Shown here piece by piece: positions 54,271-64,000 of a DNA stretch of 64,000 nucleotides. This stretch comes from Uloborus plumipes (taxonomy: Eukaryota; Arthropoda; Arachnida; Araneae; Uloboridae). How positions within the stretch are numbered: the first letter of the stretch is position 1; each line of letters starts with the position of its first letter. The stretch is from contig JAXGGA010000475.1 in NCBI GenBank assembly GCA_038373865.1, positions 1 to 64,000 of the forward strand, read 5' to 3'. The notes below the pieces were generated by a model that was not told the origin of the DNA, did no database searches, and saw only the letters and a list, made by a program, of their open reading frames with translations. A program made the position numbers and the translations under genes.

Positions 54271-55114
54271 GAGTAAGAAATACTCAATCGTAAAACTTAA
54301 ATTTTCGTAACATATGATTTAATTGAATAAGCTTGTTAATCTTAAATTGTTTTTGCAAAAATGATTTCATGAATGTAATGAGTGCTAAGGAAATAATATT
54401 CCACCAACTTTCACACATTAATCCCAGTACATTTTGTACGCTATATAAATATACTGGTCGTTTATTAGTGCTCACTAATAATACGTAGGAGACTAATGAA
54501 GTTCTGTGGGATAAGTTTGCAAGCAATTTCTTCTTAAGCTGTTAATTTAAAACACGGTTTGCGGCAGAACTCTAACTTTACGATATGCAAAGAAAACTTA
54601 TATTTCTTGCAAATCTTTTAAAAAATACCCAGAAAGAAATGCGATCATAGAATTATTTGTTTCAAAAATTTCATATGTTTTTGTTGCACACATTTTCTTT
54701 TTTTCTGTCTCTCTTTTTTGCTTCACATCAAATTGACAAGGCAAGATGCCGATTAAAATAATGAAAAGGTTTCTGAATGCTTTGAAGTTCTGGTGAAACC
54801 TATTTTTGGATGAAAATACAAACTGATTAATATCGTACCTAAAACTTTTATCTACTGTGATTTTTAAGGTAATAATGCATAAAATATTTGTTAATACGTG
54901 TTTGGGAGACTTAGGTTGTGAATAAAAATATTAGTATAATGTAAGAGAAGGAAAAAGAAAGTTTTAGCACTTTCTATCTTTACGAATGCTAAAAATAGAA
55001 ATTATGAGCTGATGAAAAAATATTTACATAAAAAATGTACGCTTGTAAAAAAATTATGTAAAATAGATGCATTTGAAGCCAAAAAATATTTGAGAAAAAT
55101 TGAGATTATAATTG

Positions 55115-55187
55115 TTTCAACATTATTATTATTATTATTATTACTATTATTATTATCACAATCATCACCATCACCATCACCATCATC

Positions 55188-55268
<81 letters not shown>

Positions 55269-55269
55269 G
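55115..55269. repeat. (ATT)n microsatellite with a (CAC/CAT) interruption
   Basis: About 150 bp of ATT/TTA triplets, interrupted at 55157-55186 by ATCACC/ATCATC triplets. The Leu- or Tyr-rich open frames across it are artefacts of the repeat. Confidence 0.95.
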
Positions 55270-55439
55270 TTTGCTTCGTATAATCATGTTGACCTCAATA
55301 ATTACTAATTTTCTCTTTAAATTAGAAAAAAAACGTTCAGGAAACTTCTAACTATAGATTTCTTTTAGAGAAAATTAAATTCTTAATTGATCAGTGAACT
55401 TCACAACGAAATCGATAAATTGAGCATGATTGCGGATCT

Positions 55440-55760
55440 ACAACTTTCAATAACACAATTTGACTAGCGTCCATCGCTGCCGAGGCCCATCTTTAAAAAC
55501 ATCGCCTTGTGGGTGACGAAGCAGACACCCAAAAGGTCCAGGCAACCCCCATTCCAATGATGCATGAAAAGCCGAAGGTGAGACAAGGTGTCCCCTTTTT
55601 TGCTTGGCCCCACTCTCGCATGGATGTAGGGCACGCGTCCCCCTCAATCCCATTCATTGATAGATGGCCCCCTTGATGGATAGGTGGGAAGTCGGATGGA
55701 CCAGGGACACCTCTTATGCTCACAGATTAATGATTCGGGCCGTTTGACACTTGCATCTGA
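55440..55760. promoter_or_regulatory. GC-rich island, candidate conserved non-coding element
   Basis: This block is markedly GC-richer than its flanks. Two overlapping minus-strand frames (55447-55653, 55493-55723) give proline- and glycine-rich proteins without recognisable domains. It lacks terminal repeats, so a transposon origin is not supported. A regulatory element of BCL11 is possible. Confidence 0.25.
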
Positions 55761-55879
55761 AAAACAAAGATAAGTCGCCAGATGCTTGGACACGCAACGT
55801 GTTGGCGAAAAAGCGTAATAAACGGTATTTGGCGTTCAATAACGCATATGATTATGCTTTGTTAAATGGAAATTGACAA

Positions 55880-58300
55880 ATGTGCGGTGCGAGAGAAACG
55901 TGTTTACCAGCAGTTGTTATCTTATCACGCATGACAAATGAAACACGAAAAAAGGTTGCGGGTAGTTGTTTACGAGAAGAATATGGTAAACAAAAAAATT
56001 TGAGTTTTGATGTAATCAAATGGCAATCTGAAAAGAAGCTGATTCAAAAGCTTGGAGTCGAGTCTTGTTGTAGAGTCAGAAAGTGGAAAAAAATACGGCT
56101 TTTTTCGTAGAATGTCAGGGATGTATTGAAGATCTTAAATTTAAAACTTCAATACGTAAAACAGGGATGATTTCTTTAAAAAAATTTTATAAAGATAACC
56201 ATAATGGTTAGTTTATTATTATAAGGTACTTGAAGAACTGAAGCAACTGAAAAGCAATGGGTTGTAAATGAAAATTTAAAAATTTGGAATTAATCCAATG
56301 TCCATTTTTTTTAGCTTTGGAACTTATACCTCTTTGCTTCTAGATGCTTTAACTTTTATTGAATCTGCTTAAGCTATATACTGCGCCATAATTTTAATAT
56401 TTACATTGCTATTAATTCATAATTTTATCTAGAAATGAAGAATAAACTAATATATATTTGACTAAAATAGTATATGTGTACCCTCTCGTTGCTTGGCACA
56501 ATACTCATCACTCATTATATCAACAATATTTGAGCCCGTAGAAACGTACTATTGTTTCCTCTCTCCTTTTTTGCAGAATATGACGATTTGTCTACAGGTT
56601 ATTTATGCTAATCCAGAATGCCGTATAAAAAATGGATTGCTTCTCACTATAGTAGCTTTAACGAAGTAGCACCCTCTATCAGTGTTATTAATTAAATATT
56701 AATTAATTGTATCTTGTTAATCCTAATCTTTTTCAGCACGACCATGTAACACAAGCTAACACAAGTTAGAGCCTCACTTTTTTCTCTTCTGTAACTGCTA
56801 GTAACAACGATTTTGCAGTAAACTACAGTAAAAAAACAGTTTTTTTTTTTAGTTTACAAAATAGGGTTGATGATATTTTCTGTACAAAAACAATAAAATT
56901 CTAAAGCCTTTTACGTCATCGGTAGCGATTTCATAGTTGACAGACGATTGAAAAAAAAACTCAATTATTTAAAATGAGTTGCCATTTTCGAGCTGTTAGC
57001 AAATAAAATGCTTGCATATGTACAATTGATTTTCATTCATAAGCAAATTTGTTTCAACAAGTTTTAATTTTCCTTTTTAGTTCTGCTTTTGAGCTCGCTT
57101 TAACTTAGTAGTCGCTGTTTTATGTAAAGGCTAGAATTCTTAAGAAGAATACAGAAGAAAGTTTCGTATTGGCCACAACATACTAGTGTTTTTAACTGTC
57201 AATAGTAATTTCCTGAATAAAATAGAAAAAAATATGTATTTTATCAAAAGTGATACACTTTTAAAATTACAGCATCGGAAAGGGCATCAGCTAAAAAAGA
57301 GTTGCACTTACGAGAAAGTCAAGATTATGTCGTTTTATTCCACCGATTAATTCCGAAATTGTTCCATAAAACAAATGGTTAGCCATTATCAAAGAGACAA
57401 GTATAATTAAATAGTTTGATCTAATGACATTCAGGGTAAATTAATGGTCCTGAATTTTCGCAACAGCTGCTTTTAATTGCTCTGAGCTCATACTGATTTA
57501 CAGATACTTATTTTCATAAATATAGACAAAGTATTTTACGCGAATTTTAATAACATATTATTTTTCACTCGTTTTCTCTGATGTTGTAAAATCAAATACC
57601 GAATGGGGTTGTTATACTTCGCAATATTTTATGCTAGCTGTTCGAGAGGGCACGTTTAATGACATGTTGGAGTATTTTTCAAGACCAGCTGCGCAAAAAT
57701 ACTTTGAGTACATTAATTTCTTGTAAAAATTTATATTCATTAGAATCTATTAAAGATTGTAGACGAATTACCACTACAGCGTTTATTATTCGTTTGACAA
57801 AGAAAGCAAAAGGTTTTAAAATGTCATTTTTGGGAATTTCAGTCTTAAATCAGTATAATTTATTCTCTTTTCCGAAATTTATTTTAAACAAATTAAATAT
57901 CACTTAGAATATTTATTTATTCCACAAAACAATCTACACACCTTTGAAACGAAGTTATCGCAATTTATTGTGTCATAATATAGTCTAGTTTTGAAATTCA
58001 TCCCTCTCAGAATATAATACATTTTCGATAATAAGAATGATTGCCTCATATTATCAGAGAAAGGCTGAGCTGAACCGAAAATATAGACAGAGCACAATTA
58101 ACACTGAGTTTAAAACGATTAAAATATTAGCTTAAAAGGTCGGTTTAACGAGTAGTGTTCCTGTAAGATGTTCAGGATGCAAGACAAATTTTGATGATTG
58201 ATTTCATGTAAGAAATTTCCGTAGTATACCGTAAAGCTTATGGTTCTAAGCGGGTTAAAACAAAGAAATTATTAGTGTAAAACAGAATTAAACTAGAGTA
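55880..58300. other. AT-rich stretch without recognisable genes
   Basis: The short frame at 55880-56110 matches nothing known to me. No transposon ends were identified. Confidence 0.45.
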
Positions 58301-58345
58301 GTGTCCCGGTAAGATGTCCAGAAAGCGAGACATAACAGTACTTGT
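58130..58345. repeat. Short diverged direct repeat
   Basis: GAGTAGTGTTCCTGTAAGAT near 58149 and AGTAGTGTCCCGGTAAGATG near 58298 head similar 38-bp segments, about 150 bp apart. Confidence 0.5.
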
Positions 58346-58830
58346 GAGGTTTCTCAGATTCAACCATCTCACGGTTTTACGATCTCTCTTCCAAACAAAG
58401 GTCCGATGGGATTTTCTGGTCGTTTTGCTCAAATATCCCACTAATCCTTTGTTATGGCTTCCAAAAGCATCGCGGGTAAAGGGTGCGTGCCGGCTGGGAA
58501 TGGCCTACATGTCAACCGAAGCCGGACAAATGACCGACAGATTATTATATTCGCGCGATTCCGGCCGGACGGAGTCCGCAAAAGGGCAGGAAGATGTCCA
58601 GAACGGACATCAAAAGGCGTCCAGCGATCTGTGAATGAAGGGTTGACAATGGGCGCCAAGAACACCTTTTCTTCGGTCGGACTTGGGAGCCCCCCTCCCT
58701 GTTTGACACTGTTTTGCCTTTGATTTCCCTCTGACTCTTTTTATCATCATCCTCTTTGAGTCAGTTTGGGGGGAATAATGCGTGTTGACGACGCCGTTCG
58801 TTGACCCTCAAGGATTTAGAAAACTGTTAC
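58310..58830. promoter_or_regulatory. GC-rich island, candidate conserved non-coding element
   Basis: Overlapping short frames exist on both strands, none recognisable. The word GATGTCCAGAA recurs at 58313 and 58592. A G-run/C-run pair lies near 58690 and 58768. It may be regulatory, an unrecognised exon or an old insertion. Confidence 0.25.
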
Positions 58831-61800
58831 TTGGTGGGAAAGTAATTTAATTACGTATTTTAATTCAGGAGAAATAATTTTCTGCATCATTTCTGAAGCC
58901 AAACTTAAATACAAGAGTTTCACGTTTGTGTTGCTCGAAAATAACTAATGAGTTGTGAAGTTGAGAACATTGACAAAGGTTTTTCTAATCAACCTCTATA
59001 AAAAGAAAATTCAAGTAAAGTAAACTCGAAATTTTGCCGCTATTTTGAATAATTTTTAAAGTTTGTTCCTTGCCAAATTGAGAGAGAGAAATGAAGAGAC
59101 AATAGAGAAAAAACACGTGCTTTGTATTGTGTATTCTGCATTTATAAAATGAACTAATACAGTATATTAAAACGAAGGTATTTTGTATTAACAGAATTAG
59201 TGCTCTTTTACATTTTCAGTTCATTTGAACTAAAGTAATTTATTTTCAACTAACTTAGGAGGTTGAGGCTTTAAGAGTTTCAGAACAGCCTATAGTACGA
59301 AATTCGTAGGTCGTTTCACATCTTTTTCTTACACACAATAATTATTTCTTCCATTCTATAACAGATTCATGTATTATTACGCTTGCATTTAAAGTTCTTT
59401 GAAATAAGAAAAACTGAAAATAGTTGTTAAAAAATTAAATTTGCTTAATAATGGAACAATCTCCAAATGGATTAAAACTTATTTCACTCAAAATGAATTC
59501 AATTTTTTTTCCTTTGGAATATATTTATTAACTTAAACTTGTTTGGAGTGTATTTATACGCTTAAAATGAGCAATATTTGAAATAAAAACGACAGAATGG
59601 ATGGCACCAACAAGAATAGACAAAATCTTTAATTAATTCTTTTGAGCCTAATTGTCTCTTCACACCAAAAATAATTGAAAATCGCAAAGTAACAGATTCA
59701 GGCAAATTAATCTATCCCACATTTAAATTTAAGTGACAGCATGCAGGTAATCTTAAACGCATCGAATTAGGCTAAAATAATTTCCACTCCTGCCAAAGTT
59801 GATAAAAAGGCATACGTAGGATTTTATTTACAAAATCAAATTTAATTTAGAAATTTCCTCAAAAGTTAAATGAGCGATTAATTCTTGTGTCAACGTGCAA
59901 ACTAAAGAAGGTGAAATGAAAGATATATTTGATCACGCCAACAGGATACCGAGAACTGCTTTTCTTGGGAACTAATTTGAATATGAAACATTCGTACACA
60001 GGCAGATAAATAACAGAAATGTCAATTTAACATTTTGATTTTTAAATCTCTGAAATAATACTCAACAGCAAACAATGTCGACAAAATGAGCAGTCAAAAT
60101 CGTTTTAAAAGCTTCCAAGATTAAAGGGCTTTACTCCGATAATTGCCAAAGGATTGCTGCCAAGATTAAATCAGACATTTTTTTTCGTCCTTCCTTCCCT
60201 TCTCTCCTCCCCCTCCAGCCCTCTAATTTCCTTACTCTCTTATGCTAACAATACCGGCGAAACTAATTTCGCTTATTTAATGAATTTCACCCAAAAGCTT
60301 TTCCTCAGCTAATTAAGTTTTCTCGTTTGGCTTATGATAAAACACGATTGAACGTTAATTAATAAAAATTCGATGCACTTAATTATTTTTCAAGCAAATC
60401 CTCAGAAAATAAGACTTTCTTCTTCGACACAACGTTACGTTTTGCCACTTGATTTGTTCGGCGCAAAAGGCTGGTCGAACAATTTTTCTGTCGCGATTGC
60501 TTGTATACATAATTAACTTTTCCGAGACTATGATACGCCCAAGAATAACAGGTAAATAATGATAATAAAAGTGGCAGATATTAAGAAAAAAAAAAGAGAC
60601 ACGGGAAATTATTTCAATCATTGTCTTGTTCGTTTAATTTTTGGACAGTTTGCGTTGGGAGCTTTAGAGCGACGATTTGTTGATACACTTTAACGAACTG
60701 AGAGAGCTTTATACAATGAAACCAAATATTAAGTGAGCGTGTTCGGGAGAAAAGAACTTATTCCTTTTTTTTTATCAGGCTGGTTAATTCTTTCGATTGT
60801 TGGATTAAAGGCTGCTTCTAATTTGCTTTTGCCGATACATGAATAATTCAACTTAATTCACAAGCGATTTGTTTTTGGAATGTTATTGTAGTATCCAAAC
60901 AGATTGAAAATTAATTGCTGCGCTTCTATAAGAGATTCAAAAAAATGTCTGCAGCTGATTGTATTATATTCCGTGTTTACAGTATAAACAACATAAAATG
61001 CAAAAAACTCCAATAAAATAGGCTTGAGAAACATTTTCGGTACTACGTAAAATGAATATTTTGTTCCCTGATTCCTTTTGTCGTCTAAAAATTAATTAAT
61101 TTCTGTAGTCTTCATTCATAAAGAATGTACCTTTTTTTTCTAAGGTTTACTGAAATAATCATAACACGTTTTGTGAGTGAATAATAAATGACAGGATTAT
61201 CAAATTATAAAGCAATCAGCTTGAAACTATATTTAGTCGAAAGAAATAATGAAATAATTTTCTTCCTTTTTCAATGAATGGTTAATATCTTTATCCTTAT
61301 ATGGAGTACAAGTTTAAATCAAATGTAGCAATTTCCAAACTGTTAATCATGCCTGCTAACATTGCTTGAGATAGAAAATAAAACTTGAGAGAAAGAAAAA
61401 AAAGGGAACTACTTTAATTAATACTTTTATCTATACTGCTATAAAAATTTGAGATTCTATAGTGTGGAATACTGTGTTCATATTTGCATAATAATCTCAT
61501 AAATAGTTTTCAATGCTATTGCAAAATTTTACAAAACTTGATTTTTATTCCTGATTTTATAATATTATGATTAATTTCTTCCTTTTACCTGAAATTTGCT
61601 CCCAGATTGTTTTTAAATCTTTAATAATTAGAAAGAGTATATTTTATTTAGAAATAATAACATTAACTAGCAAAGAAGAAAGAATATTGAATGCATAATC
61701 TCGGGATGCAGCATTAAAGCTCTTATCAAAATTACTACTTGTAATTTAAGATATTTCAATTTTATTTAAAAAATATTCTAAAGCTATTTAGCCAGAGTTA

Positions 61801-62600
61801 ATTTTAATTTATATACAACAAAGCAAAACCGAAAAGTTAATTGATATATTTTGCAATTTAATGCATATTATTGTCCTTTTTGTTCTTTCGAAATGAAGTG
61901 AAATAATTATTCTTTTCTCTTCCAAGAGAACATCATCCGTTTTGTCTTTTTCCCTCTCCAAGATACTTCTTTCCTCAGATTCGACAATTTGCAGATTTCT
62001 AATTAATTTTGATTCAACTCTTAATTAGTGCCATCTCATTTCTTCCGAGGAGGCAGATGAGATATACACCTTCCTTCAAAACAAATAAGAATGGTAAATA
62101 ATAGTAAAACGAAAAAACTGCAAAAATTTATTGGGGAAACTCTTTTCTCCCCGCGAATTGCAGATGCAGTCTTTCTCTGAAATCTGAGATTTATTACAAT
62201 ACTCTGCGATTCTTGAAGGTAATATATCTCATTTGGCAAAAGTTGGATGCGGTAACTAGCGTAACGTGTTTTCCCTGGGGAAAAAGCATTGCCCCTTATT
62301 GATGTTTCTTCCTCACTCTAGAAAGTAGGATTTGTTTTTGCTTCCACAAAGTCGGAATTAATTTGAATAAGATCACTCTCATGTTTTCTCTCTGATTAGC
62401 TGGTGGACTTATGCAGTAAAATATTATTACTTGCGAATAGTTTATATAAGAAATTCAATTTCTCTCGTAGCCGGTAATTACATATTATTAGATTACTGTC
62501 TAGGTGATTTTAAGTATTTTCTTTCTGAAGAATTTACGATTTCGCGTGCATTGATTTTTCAGAGGTTTTACGGTTGTAATACAGTGCACTTAAAATATAA
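58831..62600. other. AT-rich stretch without recognisable genes
   Basis: Many TAATTA words, potential homeodomain-type sites, occur, but their number is not clearly above what the base composition would give. No gene or transposon boundary is visible. Confidence 0.45.
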
Positions 62601-62634
62601 ACTTCTGTTATAGTTCTTAAAAATATTTCTTTTG

Positions 62635-62835
62635 GTCTATTATTTTTATTATTAATCTCATTCTTATTCTTCTTCTTCTTCTGATTATTATTAGTTACTA
62701 CTACTACTATTGTTTTTATTACTGTTGTTGTTATTATTACTATTTTAATTATCATCATACTTCTTGTTTTTCTTCTTCGTCTTGCTATTATTGTTAAAAT
62801 TATTATTATTATTATTATTAATATTAATATTGTTG
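62635..62835. repeat. (TTA/TTC)n trinucleotide microsatellites
   Basis: Imperfect runs of ATT, TTC and ACT triplets, and again (ATT)n at 62800-62825. Confidence 0.9.
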
Positions 62836-62854
62836 CTGTGAAATATACAAATAC

Positions 62855-62920
62855 AAAAGATGACGACCAGCTACAGGCTCTAGGCCCAATTAGGCTGGTC
62901 CTAGTCGACTAGTTTTTAAG
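62855..62920. repeat. Possible SINE/LINE tail with hairpin
   Basis: GACCAGCTACAGGCTCTAGG and GGCTGGTCCTAGTC can pair into a hairpin. This GC-rich word between microsatellites looks like a retroelement 3' end, but the match is from memory and weak. Confidence 0.3.
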
Positions 62921-64000
62921 TTAGTAAATTTATTACTGTTGTTTTTGCGTTTGTTACTACTTTAATAATAATAATAATTATTATTATTAGAAAATGAGAG
63001 CAGTAAAAATAGTAAGACGAAAAAACTGCAACAATTTACGGATTTTTTTTTTTTTTTTGAGAAATTCAATTAACCTTCCAATCGGGTTTTTACGTATTAT
63101 TGGATTACTGTGAAAGAACTTATAAGTATTTCATTTTTGAAGTAGTTTAAATTTGGCATGTGTGAATTTTCCCTTGGTTTTACCGTTGTACTAGAATACA
63201 CGCTTAATGAAACTTTCGTTACTGTATTTTAAGCAGATTTTTTCCTGTTTATTTCTTCTTCTTCATCTTATTATAATTATTATTGTTATTGTATTTATTT
63301 GTTTATTGTTCAACGTTCGAGAAAACTTTCTAGTATAAATTAAAACTTTTCGAAAGTTTCTTTATTCGATAGTTCCCCTATCTAAGGACTCAAGTATATT
63401 CGTAACGAATATTATTCCACTTTCTTTTCCAAGTTTTAAAACTAGTCTTTTCTCGGAACTAAGCCTCTTTTCTGTGCGCAAGTTAAAAAAAATGAGAGAG
63501 AATAAAACCGGGGAATGAGCTGCCACCGCTCTTTCTTAAATCTTTAAAAATTCTGATTTGCATAATGTGATGTAATCCATTCGCACATCAGCCGGAATCG
63601 ATAGCGGATGATTGAAGGTCGGACATTTCTTCCAATTCCAGTAGCATACTTTCTTCTAATGTAACCCAGATTTTTTATGGGATTATTGAATTCGCGACAT
63701 TACTGGAAGTATGGTGGCAACAAGTGAAGTGAAAAAAATCTGCCTATTCCTAAAGTTTTTTTTTTTTTTTTTTTTTTTTTTTGCGCTTTCAAACTTTGGA
63801 AAGTGAATTAGAGTTTTTATCAAAAATTATTCTTCGTTGAGATTGATATAAACTTATTCAAGTTTTTGCTGTCAACAGGTGTTGTTACATTTTTATTGGT
63901 AGTTCATCACTTTTTATTTGTGACAGTAATTAAAGCAAAATTAACAAAATAAGCCACTTCTAGCTGGTGCAGAAAAAGAAAAAGAAAAAAACTGGTTTAC
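62921..64000. other. AT-rich stretch with homopolymers, no recognisable genes
   Basis: T-runs at 63047-63058 and 63759-63782 and ATT triplets near 62965-62990 are the main features. Confidence 0.5.

Noticed and set aside
55012..55351. Leu-rich and Tyr/His-rich open frames
   Set aside because: Translation of an ATT microsatellite in different frames.
1..64000. CRISPR arrays, operons, ribosome binding sites, bacterial insertion sequences
   Set aside because: No regularly spaced repeats or bacterial gene organisation. Introns, LTR elements and SINEs show eukaryotic nuclear DNA.

Overview
The window is animal nuclear DNA: AT-rich, mostly non-coding, and heavily loaded with transposable elements. 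The only host gene I can recognise is the large terminal exon of a BCL11-family (BCL11A/B, CTIP1/2; fly chronophage-type) zinc-finger transcription factor, on the minus strand at 46683-49369. The mix of a Mag-like Ty3/gypsy element, Penelope-like relics, Tc1/mariner, pogo, hAT and Harbinger MITEs, and tRNA-derived SINEs fits an arthropod. A chelicerate such as a spider is my best guess, but that is inference and not proven by the sequence.

Layout. 1-9 kb: relics of a LINE and a mariner element, a Harbinger MITE, a 1.3-kb TA-flanked DNA element, two pogo-type MITEs, and a GC-richer island at 8450-8990 that may be a conserved regulatory element. 9.3-13 kb: a Penelope-derived element with two hammerhead-like cores in inverted orientation, a SINE, a 147-bp tandem array, and two MITEs. 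14.2-23.5 kb: a dead Ty3/gypsy element with intact LTRs, PBS and PPT. Into it has jumped a palindromic, hammerhead-bearing retroelement. A separate DNA transposon has also jumped in, and that transposon received a solo LTR of the same gypsy family. 25.5-29.8 kb: a complete, apparently intact Mag-like retrotransposon on the minus strand with an uninterrupted 1308-codon gag-pol. 31-38.9 kb: nested foldback MITEs rich in ACTGTAAA, two more TA-flanked elements, a duplicated segment, a SINE with a 14-bp target duplication, and a GIY-YIG relic. 39-46.6 kb: AT-rich, gene-poor sequence downstream of BCL11. 46.7-49.4 kb: the BCL11 exon. 49.4-64 kb: probably BCL11 intron or upstream DNA, with a decayed Tc1 element, a foldback MITE, microsatellites and three GC-richer islands.

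How it fits together: the host gene supplies a developmental transcription factor whose N-terminal exons lie beyond 49.4 kb and were not found here. The rest is a layered record of transposition. The strongest unexplained signals are (i) paired inverted hammerhead-like cores in two Penelope-type insertions, (ii) four DNA elements that each iterate their own private 10-15 bp motif near the termini, (iii) a multi-copy ACTGTAAA foldback family, and (iv) a 27-bp tandem repeat that extends the C-terminus of BCL11.
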